Shown here: one piece after another, positions 1 through 6,698 of the stretch
Numbering within the stretch: the stretch's first letter is position 1
How the letters are laid out: each line of letters starts with the position of its first letter
Source of the DNA: Kribbella sindirgiensis
GTDB lineage: Bacteria > Actinomycetota > Actinomycetes > Propionibacteriales > Kribbellaceae
DNA: 64,000 bases
Assembly: GCF_004331435.1 (NCBI RefSeq)
Contig: NZ_SJKA01000004.1
Span: forward strand, 124,001 to 188,000
Direction of reading: 5' to 3'
The notes under the pieces: generated by a model
The model's database searches: none
What the model was told of the DNA's origin: nothing
The model's input: the letters and a program-made list of their open reading frames with translations, nothing else
Translations under genes and position numbers: made by a program

Positions 1-256
1 CGAGCGTCGGCGTGAAGACGTGCACCTTCGCCGTACCCTGCGGGCGGGACATCGCGGACTTGTAGTGGTGCCGCGCGGCGCCCAGGCAGTCGTTCGGCTG
101 GCGCTCGGCGACGTCCTCGGCGGCGACGTGCCGGTAGTACTGCTCGAGGAACGTCTTCAGCTTGCCCGGGTCGGCCGACTTGTCGTGCCCATGTGTTCCC
201 GCGGCCACCGCCTTGGCGAGCACATCCGCCTTCTGGACGTCCAGCTTGCTCTGCAT
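1..256 (-). CDS. NAD-dependent glutamate dehydrogenase, N-terminal part (cut by window edge)
   Basis: The first 85 codons of the large (about 1600-residue) NAD-specific glutamate dehydrogenase, which deaminates glutamate to 2-oxoglutarate; the rest lies outside the window. Residues about 37-85 carry the family's N-terminal signature: an FLEQYYRHVAAEDVAER block, then GAARHHYKSAMSRPQGTAKV and VFTPTL. The ATG at 256 follows a purine-rich GGTGGGGA; an in-frame GTG 18 nt upstream is an alternative. A perfect 8-bp dyad at 299-320 lies just upstream. The identity rests on the N-terminal motif only. Confidence 0.85.
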   Translation of the reverse strand, partial: MQSKLDVQKADVLAKAVAAGTHGHDKSADPGKLKTFLEQYYRHVAAEDVAERQPNDCLGAARHHYKSAMSRPQGTAKVHVFTPTL

Positions 257-298
257 TCCCCACCGTCTCCACACGTGACTTCGGCGTCGCTCGCGCCG

Positions 299-320
299 GA
301 CCGCACGACATTGTGCGGTC
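299..320. terminator. Perfect 8-bp dyad between ferredoxin operon and glutamate dehydrogenase
   Basis: GACCGCAC and GTGCGGTC flank a 6-base loop. It lies 52 bases beyond the ferredoxin stop and about 45 bases before the glutamate dehydrogenase start, both on the minus strand. No T-run follows, so it could be a terminator-like hairpin for the redox operon or an operator of the dehydrogenase. Confidence 0.4.
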
Positions 321-371
321 ACTCAGAGATTAGTCCACCTTTGTCACTGGTGTGGTGTCGGGACGGGCCTG

Positions 372-569
372 TCACCGACTACTGAGGCGTAGTGCAAGAG
401 CTGGACAGGCGAGGACTGCGCGGCGCGCGTCCGGGAGCTCACCGGCGGTGATTTCGCGGCCCCGCAGCACCGGGAACCCCCATTCGTCGAGGAGGACCTC
501 GTCAGGCGCCAGACCGGCGCACAGGCCGTGCCCGTCGCACCGGGTCCAGTCGATCTCCAGCTTGTTCAT
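372..569 (-). CDS. [3Fe-4S]-type single-cluster ferredoxin
   Basis: A 65-residue ferredoxin. Three cysteines can be seen: C11 and C17 in CDGHGLC (Cx5C) and C55 in ACPALAL. The usual fourth ligand of a 4Fe-4S cluster is absent, which matches the 3Fe-4S ferredoxins of actinomycetes. The start MNKLEIDW overlaps the stop of the upstream NuoF-like gene (ATGA), so the two are translationally coupled. As last gene of the redox operon it probably exchanges electrons with the NuoF-like protein. An upstream ATG would add 13 non-conserved residues and is rejected. Confidence 0.88.
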   Translation of the reverse strand: MNKLEIDWTRCDGHGLCAGLAPDEVLLDEWGFPVLRGREITAGELPDARRAVLACPALALRLSSR

Positions 570-1756
570 CGGGTACCTCCGAGGACTCCCAGAACCGGTC
601 GGCCACACCCACGCCCGGTGAGGTGCAGCTGTACGTCGTCGTCGAACACCTCGAGCGCCGACGTGAGGAATCTCGCGGTCCCGTCCGGATGCGCGCAGGC
701 TCCCCGCCCCGGGATCAGACCGAGGTGCCGGTGGGCGTCATGCCATCCCTGCGGGTCGCCGACCGTCAGCCGGGCGAAGTCGTCGACGAGTGAGGCGAGA
801 CCGAAGACACACGGCCCGCACTGGCCGGCCGACTGACCCCTCAGCCATTCGGCGACCCTGGTGACCTCACCGAGCGGACAGGTGCTGGAGCCGAGTGCCA
901 GGACGATCCCGGCGGACACCTCGGGTCGCTGCAGCAGTACGCCGTCGGTCTGCGCCAGCCAGCGCCCGTGGTACCCACCCAGCAGGACAGGTCCCGGTTC
1001 CGCACCGGCGTACTCCAGGACTGTGTTCAGTGGGACACCAGTCGGTGTCTCGATCACACCGGGCCGTCGGACCGCCCCGTCGACCGTCAGGAGCTGGGTA
1101 CCCGGCTCGCTGATCAGACCGGTGCTGCTGAACCCACGGGACCCGAGCCGCGCGAGTACGGCGAGCTGTGCGAACGTCTCGACGTTCGACAGGAACGTCG
1201 GCCGCTGGTGGTAGCCCTTCCGCGTCGGCAGCACCCGCCGGCCTGGTGGGACCGCGACACCGCCTTCGAGGGCGCTCAGGACCGCACGGGCCTCACCTGC
1301 GACGAACCGGCCCGGGGTGTCGAGCACCTCGATCGCCAGGTGGTCGTCACGCTCCATCAGCGCCTGCCGGAGGGAGGTGGCCGCGGCCGTGTCGTGTACG
1401 GCGATCAGCACGTGCGGGGCCCGCAGTGCATGTGCAAGACCGACTGCGCCGTCCAGAACGAGGTGGGGCGCCCGGGTGAGGAGGAGACGGTCCTTCCGGC
1501 TCACAGGCTCGCTCTCCGAGCCGTTGACCACGACAGCCTCCACACCGCGAGCTGGCAGATCCTGCAGCTTCAGTGCAACCGGAAACGCCGCCCCGCCGCG
1601 CCCCCTGAGTCCTACAGCCTCACAGAGCCGCACGTAGTCCTCACGGCTGAGCTCAGGCAGTGGCCCGTGCGTAAGAAGGTGCTGCTGGAGGTTCTGGTCG
1701 AGGCCGGCCAGCACCCTGGCCTCGCCGATGACTCTGGTGTCCTCGACGGTAATCAT
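566..1756 (-). CDS. NuoF-like NAD(P)H/FMN/iron-sulfur oxidoreductase
   Basis: A 396-residue protein related to the 51-kDa NADH-binding subunit of complex I (NuoF/HoxF/HydB family). The FMN/NADH glycine motif GRGGAAFP is at 52-59, NVETFAQL at 191-198, an SLBB-like region at about 220-265, and an iron-sulfur region at about 310-360. That region has C313 and C316 (QCGPC) and C354, but the third Cys of the usual CxxCxxC is replaced (G319); C293 may compensate. It should pass electrons from NAD(P)H to the adjacent ferredoxin or to the ferric-reductase-like membrane protein. Start and stop overlap both neighbours by 4 nt. Confidence 0.85.
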   Translation of the reverse strand: MITVEDTRVIGEARVLAGLDQNLQQHLLTHGPLPELSREDYVRLCEAVGLRGRGGAAFPVALKLQDLPARGVEAVVVNGSESEPVSRKDRLLLTRAPHLVLDGAVGLAHALRAPHVLIAVHDTAAATSLRQALMERDDHLAIEVLDTPGRFVAGEARAVLSALEGGVAVPPGRRVLPTRKGYHQRPTFLSNVETFAQLAVLARLGSRGFSSTGLISEPGTQLLTVDGAVRRPGVIETPTGVPLNTVLEYAGAEPGPVLLGGYHGRWLAQTDGVLLQRPEVSAGIVLALGSSTCPLGEVTRVAEWLRGQSAGQCGPCVFGLASLVDDFARLTVGDPQGWHDAHRHLGLIPGRGACAHPDGTARFLTSALEVFDDDVQLHLTGRGCGRPVLGVLGGTR

Positions 1757-2307
1757 TGGGTCCTCCAGGAACGGATGGTCTTAGGGGTCGCGTTGTTGAG
1801 GCGGTACGCGCCAGCGGTGGCTACCGCGGCGAGGCAGCCGAGCGTGATGCCGAGCATCCACGGCGTACCGCGGTCCGTACCTGCCAGCAGGGCGTGGCCG
1901 ATGGACAGCAGCCAGCCGACCGACGCGGCGATGTGCAGCTTGCGCCAGTGCTTCGCGAACGACTCGGACACGGCCAGACGACCACGTGCCGCTCCGACGA
2001 AGGCCGCGAGCACCAGGCTGTAGAGAGCAAGCGCACCGATGACCATCGCGAACGGCCGGTAGCCCGAGCCGAACGGCCACACCAGAACGGTCGGACTGAT
2101 GTCCACATAGCTGTCGGCAATCACCGCGACCACATGTGTCGCCAGCAGGACCAGCCCGGTCACAGCAGCCGAGCGGTGCACGTACTGGAGCCAGAACCGC
2201 CTCTCCGGCCGACGCACGCCTGGCATAACCATTCCGAGCACGGCGGACAGCGTGAACATGATCATGGTGACCACGCCGGCCGCACGGGCCAGGTACCACA
2301 GGGTCAT
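1753..2307 (-). CDS. Ferric reductase-like transmembrane protein
   Basis: A 184-residue polytopic membrane protein of the ferric-reductase-like/MsrQ type. Hydrophobic segments begin right at MTLWYLARAAGVV and recur at about 50-70, 85-110, 125-145 and 155-172. His residues that could bind heme lie in QYVHRSAAV, LLATHVV, KHWRKLH and SIGHALL. The chosen start overlaps the apbE stop (TGATG); an upstream start would add 11 residues inside apbE. It is probably the membrane step that carries electrons from the NuoF-like/ferredoxin proteins to the outside. Confidence 0.82.
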   Translation of the reverse strand: MTLWYLARAAGVVTMIMFTLSAVLGMVMPGVRRPERRFWLQYVHRSAAVTGLVLLATHVVAVIADSYVDISPTVLVWPFGSGYRPFAMVIGALALYSLVLAAFVGAARGRLAVSESFAKHWRKLHIAASVGWLLSIGHALLAGTDRGTPWMLGITLGCLAAVATAGAYRLNNATPKTIRSWRTQ

Positions 2308-3215
2308 CAGGCGGCCCTGCTCGCTGCCGGCCACCCGCACAGCTCGGTGACCTCACCGTCGTCGGCGATCAGCCGCGCCGGGTGACCGGACAGCTTCAGC
2401 CGCCCGACAGCCGCATCGCCGGTCGCGATGAGCGCAGTACTGAAGGTGTTCGCCCGTACGGCGGTCGGCGCCCAGACGGACGCGGTCCGGTACGGACCCT
2501 CCGCGGGACGCCCCGTGCGCGGGTCGATGACGTGGTGCCCGTAGCCGGTCGGTGTCTGCCAACGCCGTACGGTCCGGGTCGACGTGGTCAGACCGCCGTG
2601 GGCGAGCGTCACGAGGACACCCTGGTCACCGGCGCGCTCCGCGACGGTGATGACCCACGGCTTCTTCGGCGTACCAGCTGCCCGCAGGTCGCCGCCGATC
2701 TCGACGAGGACCGCGCAGCCGTAGCGCTTGCTGATCACGTTGGCCGCCCGGTCCGCGGTCCAGGCCTTGGCGGTGGCGCCGAGGTCGAGTGCGCAGTCCT
2801 TCGGTACTCCTAGCAGCGCTAGCTTCCGATTGAGGCGGACCTCCTGCCAGCCGGCGATCTGCGTCGGGTCCTCGGGCGCCTGCGGGAAGCGCCGCCGTAC
2901 CGCTTCGATATCGGCGTCGTACCCGGCCGCGATCACCGCCGGGCCGACGGTCGGATCGACCGCCCCACCACTCAGCTGGGCCGCGACCAGACTGACGTCG
3001 ACCAGGTCGACGAGCAGCCGGGACACGGGTACGAGCGCGCCGGCCCTGGTGTTGACGATCGACAGCTCGGAGTCCGGGCGGAACCGGCTCGCGGCCTTGT
3101 CGACGCGGTCCATCAGCGCCTTGAGCTCACCGCACGCCGCCCCCAGTACGGCGGGGTCGTCGACGGTCAGCCGGACCGTGCAACTCCACGCGTTCCACGT
3201 GCGGGAGGCGGTCAT
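2307..3215 (-). CDS. apbE: FAD:protein FMN transferase (ApbE family)
   Basis: 302 residues. ApbE uses FAD to attach FMN covalently to Ser/Thr of target redox proteins. Visible motifs: GGAVDPTVGP at 83-92, DLGATAKAWTAD at 144-155, EIGGD at 172-176 and HVIDPRTG at 228-235, all family hallmarks. No signal peptide is evident. The ATG overlaps the stop of the upstream Ser-rich membrane protein (ATGA). In such loci ApbE usually flavinylates an FMN-binding-domain protein, but none is encoded here, so its substrate is unknown. Confidence 0.93.
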   Translation of the reverse strand: MTASRTWNAWSCTVRLTVDDPAVLGAACGELKALMDRVDKAASRFRPDSELSIVNTRAGALVPVSRLLVDLVDVSLVAAQLSGGAVDPTVGPAVIAAGYDADIEAVRRRFPQAPEDPTQIAGWQEVRLNRKLALLGVPKDCALDLGATAKAWTADRAANVISKRYGCAVLVEIGGDLRAAGTPKKPWVITVAERAGDQGVLVTLAHGGLTTSTRTVRRWQTPTGYGHHVIDPRTGRPAEGPYRTASVWAPTAVRANTFSTALIATGDAAVGRLKLSGHPARLIADDGEVTELCGWPAASRAA

Positions 3216-3493
3216 GACCCGTTGCTCCCGCCCTGCGACGTGGAGCCGGAGTCGGCCGACCCGACCCCGCTCGAGCTGCTGCTGTCGTCCGAGCTCGAAC
3301 TCGAGCCGACCGAGGAGCCTGAGCTGGTGGACGTCGTCGTACTCGTGCTGGTGCTGTCGGAGTGCTTCGACGACACGACGGCGACCGAGATCCCGGTCGC
3401 GCCGACTCCGAGGACGGCTGTGGCTATCGCGGCCGCGGACGCTCGGTGCAGCCAGCGCCGGCGGTTGGGTTGGGATTCGTCTGTGGTGACCAT
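3212..3493 (-). CDS. Small Ser/Thr-rich membrane-anchored protein heading the ApbE operon
   Basis: A 93-residue protein: a charged N-terminus, one hydrophobic helix at about 17-40, then a tail made almost only of Ser, Thr, Gly and Asp. The tail is presumably outside the membrane. It is the first gene of the redox operon; GAGG lies 9 bases before the ATG, and a perfect dyad GCCTCG-TT-CGAGGC at 3501-3514 sits just upstream. I see no FMN-binding domain and no clear SGAT flavinylation motif. The position suggests a link to ApbE, but the function is unknown. Confidence 0.75.
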   Translation of the reverse strand: MVTTDESQPNRRRWLHRASAAAIATAVLGVGATGISVAVVSSKHSDSTSTSTTTSTSSGSSVGSSSSSDDSSSSSGVGSADSGSTSQGGSNGS

Positions 3494-3571
3494 GCCGTAA
3501 GCCTCGTTCGAGGCCTGTCAGCCGCACTCCAAGAGAAGATCAAGCCACCGTCAAGTTCTGCTGAGAGCTCT

Positions 3572-3588
3572 CTGAGAGCAGTTCTCAG
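3572..3588 (-). terminator. Short hairpin at the end of the marR gene
   Basis: CTGAGA and TCTCAG are separated by 5 bases and overlap the marR stop codon. Another partial palindrome (GAGAGCTCTC) lies at 3563-3572. No strong T-run follows, so this is a weak terminator call. Confidence 0.35.
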
Positions 3589-4079
3589 GAGCGGGCCTCC
3601 AGCGGGCAGTCGTCGTCGCAGTGCTTGCCGATCGTGCCGACGATCTCGTCGGCGACCTCACCGAGAACGGCCAGCCGGTCGGGGCCGAACACGTCGACGA
3701 AGAACTCCCGCACCCGCGCGGCGTGCACCGGCGCGCACTCCTTGATCGCGGCCAGCCCCTCCTCGGTGATCACGATCTCCGGGTACCGCGAGTCGCAGGC
3801 CTCCTTGCGGATCAGGCCGCGTTTCTCCATCCGGGTCAGGTGGTGCGACAGCCGGCTCTTCTCCCACTGGGTGGAACGACTCAGCTCGAACGCGCGCATC
3901 CGGCCGGACTCCGACTCGGACAGGTTCACCAGGATCTCGAAGTCCGACTTGGACAGGCCGAAGTCCCGCTGGAGGTGCCGCTCCAGGTGCGTCTCCAGCG
4001 TCCGGTTCATCAGCAGGTAGCTGCGCCACGCCTTCTGCTCGTCGTCGTCGAGCCACGGTCCCTTGCTCACGAGAGCCAT
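3585..4079 (-). CDS. MarR-family transcriptional regulator
   Basis: A 164-residue winged-helix regulator of usual family length. The wHTH lies at about 50-110 (LSKSDFEILVNLSES, then LSRSTQWEKSRLSHHLTRME for the recognition helix, then RKEACDSRYPEIVITEEG for the wing). Two Cys near the C-terminus (HCDDDC) could sense oxidants or metals. The start MALVSKG was chosen because longer forms run through the operator region. It is divergent from the NmrA-family gene, and two copies of GTTGACACATCAAC lie between them, so it probably represses both. Confidence 0.9.
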   Translation of the reverse strand: MALVSKGPWLDDDEQKAWRSYLLMNRTLETHLERHLQRDFGLSKSDFEILVNLSESESGRMRAFELSRSTQWEKSRLSHHLTRMEKRGLIRKEACDSRYPEIVITEEGLAAIKECAPVHAARVREFFVDVFGPDRLAVLGEVADEIVGTIGKHCDDDCPLEARS

Positions 4080-4091
4080 CCTACCCGCTCG

Positions 4092-4142
4092 GGTTGACAC
4101 ATCAACCAATCGCGCTACGATCGGTTGAGTTGACACATCAAC
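4092..4142. promoter_or_regulatory. Twin MarR operators
   Basis: GTTGACACATCAAC occurs at 4093-4106 and 4129-4142, same orientation, 36 bases apart. Each copy is a dyad (GTTGA-CACA-TCAAC). The first extends to GGTTGACACATCAACC; the second is preceded by a further GGTTGA half-site. The pair fills the marR/NmrA intergenic region. Confidence 0.8.
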
Positions 4143-4164
4143 CTGACTCTTGGGAGTGAACGTT

Positions 4165-5136
4165 ATGAGCAAGCTGATCGCCGTCGTCGGAGCGACCGGA
4201 GCCCAGGGCGGCGGGCTGGCCCGCGCGATTCTGGCGGATCCGTCCGGCGAGTTCACCGTCCGCGCGTTGACCCGGAACCCGGACTCCGCCGCGGCGAAGG
4301 ACCTCGCCGCCGCGGGCGCCGAGGTGGTCGCCGCCGACCTCGACGACGAGGCCAGCATCCGGGCCGCGTTCGACGGCGCGTACGGCGCGTTCGTGGTGAC
4401 GAACTACTGGGCGCCGCTGACCGCGGACGAGGAGGCGGCGCGGACGCGCGCGGAGATGGAGCTCGAGCAGGCCGAGATCGCCGCGCGGGCGGCCCGCGAC
4501 GCCGGCGTACAGCACCTGGTCTGGTCGACGCTCGAGGACACCCGCCCGTTCTTCGCGGGGCGCGACGACGTACCGAGCCTGGACGACGGGCGCTACAAGG
4601 TCCCGCACTTCGACGCCAAGGGCGAGGCGGACGAGCTGTTCACGAAGTACGGCGTACCGACGACCTTCCTGCGGACCACGTTCTACTTCGACGCGTTCGC
4701 CACTGCCATGGCCCCGACCCGTACCGCCGACGGCACGCTGACCATCACGTTGCCGATGGGCGACCAGCGCCTGTCCGGCATCGCCGTCGACGACATCGGC
4801 CGCAGCGCCCTGGCGATCCTCAAGCGCCCCGACCTGATCGGCGCCACCATCGGCATCGCCGGCGACCACCTCACCGGCCACCAGTACGCCGAAGCCCTCA
4901 CCGAAGCCCTCGGCGAAAAGGTCGCGTACCACTCCCCGACCCTCGAGGAGTACCGCGAATACCCCTTCCCGATGGCCGTCGAAATGGCCAACATGTTCCA
5001 GTTCTACGCCGAAAACCACGACGAGTTCACCGGCAACCGCGACCTCACCAAGGTCCGCGAGCTCAACCCGGGCCTGGAATCCTTCGAAAAGTGGCTCGAC
5101 CTGCACAAACACGACCTACAGGCCGCCACCAAGTGA
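4165..5136 (+). CDS. NmrA-like NAD(P)-binding family protein
   Basis: A 323-residue Rossmann-fold protein of the NmrA/HSCARG family (atypical SDR). The nucleotide-binding motif VVGATGAQGG is at 6-15, and the start of strand beta-3 with RALTRNPDS is at about 32-40. These proteins act as redox sensors or reductases on NAD(P)H. The ATG at 4165 has GGGAGTG 6 bases upstream; an in-frame upstream ATG adds 5 residues. It lies divergent from marR behind twin operators, so it is probably the regulator's target. The substrate cannot be told. Confidence 0.88.
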   Translation: MSKLIAVVGATGAQGGGLARAILADPSGEFTVRALTRNPDSAAAKDLAAAGAEVVAADLDDEASIRAAFDGAYGAFVVTNYWAPLTADEEAARTRAEMELEQAEIAARAARDAGVQHLVWSTLEDTRPFFAGRDDVPSLDDGRYKVPHFDAKGEADELFTKYGVPTTFLRTTFYFDAFATAMAPTRTADGTLTITLPMGDQRLSGIAVDDIGRSALAILKRPDLIGATIGIAGDHLTGHQYAEALTEALGEKVAYHSPTLEEYREYPFPMAVEMANMFQFYAENHDEFTGNRDLTKVRELNPGLESFEKWLDLHKHDLQAATK

Positions 5137-5193
5137 CCCAACGACCTCTCACGGAGCAGTGACGGAGCAGAACAGAAGTACCAGCCACCGGAC

Positions 5194-5210
5194 CTTCCGC
5201 CCATCGGAAG
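5194..5210. terminator. Short hairpin between convergent genes
   Basis: CTTCCG and CGGAAG flank CCCAT. It lies 57 bases after the NmrA-family stop and 29 bases beyond the stop of the small minus-strand frame at 5239. It could end both transcripts; no T-run, so weak. Confidence 0.3.
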
Positions 5211-5238
5211 CGCGACAGGCGAACCGTCGCGCTGCGGA

Positions 5239-5346
5239 TCAAGGCTGCTCGATGACGTCAACTCTGCCATCTTCAGCCGTCACGAGAGTCGCCGCTCGCC
5301 ACTCTGCACGCCACTGCCAGCACGAGTTGACTCCAATCCGCGTCAT
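5239..5346 (-). CDS. Small 35-residue open frame coupled to the PfpI-like gene
   Basis: Starts with an ATGA overlap on the stop of the upstream DJ-1/PfpI-like gene and encodes MTRIGVNSCWQWRAEWRAAT followed by LVTAEDGRVDVIEQP. The composition is protein-like rather than the Arg/Pro/Gly mix of shadow frames. It may be a real small protein or the surviving N-terminus of a larger lost gene. I recognise no family. Confidence 0.4.
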   Translation of the reverse strand: MTRIGVNSCWQWRAEWRAATLVTAEDGRVDVIEQP

Positions 5347-5972
5347 GCCTGCCAGAGCGCGACCAGGTCGTCGAGCCGGTCCATCACGGCCTGAGAGGCC
5401 TTCGCAGGCGACCCGGAGTCGAAGGGTGGCTGAGGGTCGTACTCCAGGTTGAGCTGGATCGCCTGGGCGACCTCGGGACCATGGAGCCGGGCCGCGACCT
5501 CCAAAGCCAGGTCGATTCCGGCGGAGACTCCGGCACCGGTGACGATCCGGTCCTCGAACACGACCCGTTGCTCGACCGGTTCAGCACCGTACTCACGCAG
5601 CGCGTCGTAGGCGACCCAGTGCGTGGTGGCCCTCAGCCCGCGCAGCAGGCCCGCCGCGGCGAGCAGCAGCGAGCCGGTGCAGACCGAGGTGGTGTAGGTG
5701 GTGCTTCGGTGCGCCGAGCGGATCCAGTCGAGAATGGGATGGCCGCTCGTCATCTCCCTGACCACGTTGCCGCCGGGCACGAGCAGCACGTCGGGGGCCG
5801 GCACTTCATCGAAAGTGTGCTGGACGTCGAGGTGCAGCCGGTCCTTGGCGTCGCTGACCCGACCCTTCGCAGCCGCGCAGAACATCACTTCGGTGTCGGG
5901 CATCCCGGCGAATACCTGGTAGGGCCCGATCGCCGGATCAGACCGGCGGGACTGGGTCGTATTGGATGCCAC
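5343..5972 (-). CDS. DJ-1/PfpI family protein, probably missing its N-terminal strand
   Basis: 209 residues with the class-I glutamine amidotransferase-like fold of isonitrile hydratase/GlxA-N proteins. The nucleophile elbow SVCTGS has Cys98; VLLVPGG is at 62-68, ATTHW and VTGAGVSAGIDLAL follow. Intact relatives begin with about 15 residues (strand beta-1 and LDAxGPxEVF) that are absent: here the frame starts with MASNTTQSRRSDPAIGPYQV inside the tail of the upstream paralogue. Either the gene is a 5'-deleted remnant or it makes a shortened product. The C-terminus is complete. Confidence 0.7.
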   Translation of the reverse strand: MASNTTQSRRSDPAIGPYQVFAGMPDTEVMFCAAAKGRVSDAKDRLHLDVQHTFDEVPAPDVLLVPGGNVVREMTSGHPILDWIRSAHRSTTYTTSVCTGSLLLAAAGLLRGLRATTHWVAYDALREYGAEPVEQRVVFEDRIVTGAGVSAGIDLALEVAARLHGPEVAQAIQLNLEYDPQPPFDSGSPAKASQAVMDRLDDLVALWQA

Positions 5973-6528
5973 GGCGCACCTGACGGGCCCGTTCGACCCC
6001 GACCAGCCTGGACACGAGGTGCAGGGCCATGTCGATGCCGGCGGAGATGCCGGCGGCCGTGATCAGATCGCCGTCGTCGACGAACCTGTCGTCGGGGCGC
6101 ACCTCGATCGTGGGGTCGAGTTCGGCCAGACTGTCGAGCTGACTCCAGTAGGTCGTTGCCGGACGGTTGCGCAGCAGTCCGGCGGCGGCGAACACCAGGG
6201 AGCCGCTGCACACGCTGGTCAACAGCGGAACGTCCTTACGCATCCTGCGAAGCCAGTCGAGATGTGCCTCGTCGTTCCGCAAGACCCCGGTGCCACCGCC
6301 ACCGGGATGCACGAGTACGTCGCACGTCGGCGCGTCGTCGAAGCCGTGGTCGGCGATCACGGTCAGGCCCTTCGCGCACTCGATCGGTCCGGCTTCGCGG
6401 GCGAGGCAGGTGACGGCGTACCCGTCCTCCGGAAACGTCTTGGTCCACCACGCCAGGACCTCCCAGGGCCCGATCGCATCGAGTTCCTCGACGTCGGGGA
6501 ACAACAGGATGCCGATGTGCTTTGTCAT
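5938..6528 (-). CDS. DJ-1/PfpI family protein (isonitrile hydratase/GlxA-N-like)
   Basis: 196 residues, N-terminus intact (IGILLFPDVEELDAIGPWEV), with VLVHPGGGGTG at 71-81, nucleophile Cys107 in SVCSGS, and ITAAGISAGIDMAL. It ends at IQYDPVPPV, shorter than its neighbour, whose C-terminus continues after YDPQPPF. Its 3' end overlaps the next gene by 35 nt in another frame, which looks like a deletion junction between two paralogues. It is divergent from the GlxA-type regulator across a nested dyad and is probably controlled by it. Substrate unknown. Confidence 0.85.
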   Translation of the reverse strand: MTKHIGILLFPDVEELDAIGPWEVLAWWTKTFPEDGYAVTCLAREAGPIECAKGLTVIADHGFDDAPTCDVLVHPGGGGTGVLRNDEAHLDWLRRMRKDVPLLTSVCSGSLVFAAAGLLRNRPATTYWSQLDSLAELDPTIEVRPDDRFVDDGDLITAAGISAGIDMALHLVSRLVGVERARQVRRGIQYDPVPPV

Positions 6529-6609
6529 GCGCGCTCCTTCCGGATGAGCAACAGCCGATCGCTATGCCTTCACGGTGAGGCAAGGTCTGGCTGTCGTCCA
6601 CGACGACCA

Positions 6610-6653
6610 CCCCACAGATCACGCCACCGTCTCGGACGGCACTATCTGTGGGG
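6610..6653. promoter_or_regulatory. Nested dyad operator of the PfpI/GlxA divergon
   Basis: CCCCACAGAT (6610-6619) and ATCTGTGGGG (6644-6653) form perfect 10-bp arms. Inside them CCGTC-TCG-GACGG (6627-6639) forms a second dyad with nearly the same centre. The site lies between two divergent starts, as expected for the GlxA-type regulator. Confidence 0.65.
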
Positions 6654-6698
6654 CACGCGTCGTTGATGCCAGATGGCGGATCGGTCCAGGATGGGCCC

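Noticed and set aside
3212..3330. Flavinylation motif in the Ser-rich tail protein
   Set aside because: There are SADSGSTS and similar Ser/Gly stretches, but no clear D-x-x-S-G-A-T site; kept only as a hypothesis.
4138..5112. Long minus-strand frame opposite the NmrA-family gene
   Set aside because: Shadow composition (Val/Glu/Gly-rich) and overlap with a clear Rossmann-fold gene behind MarR operators.
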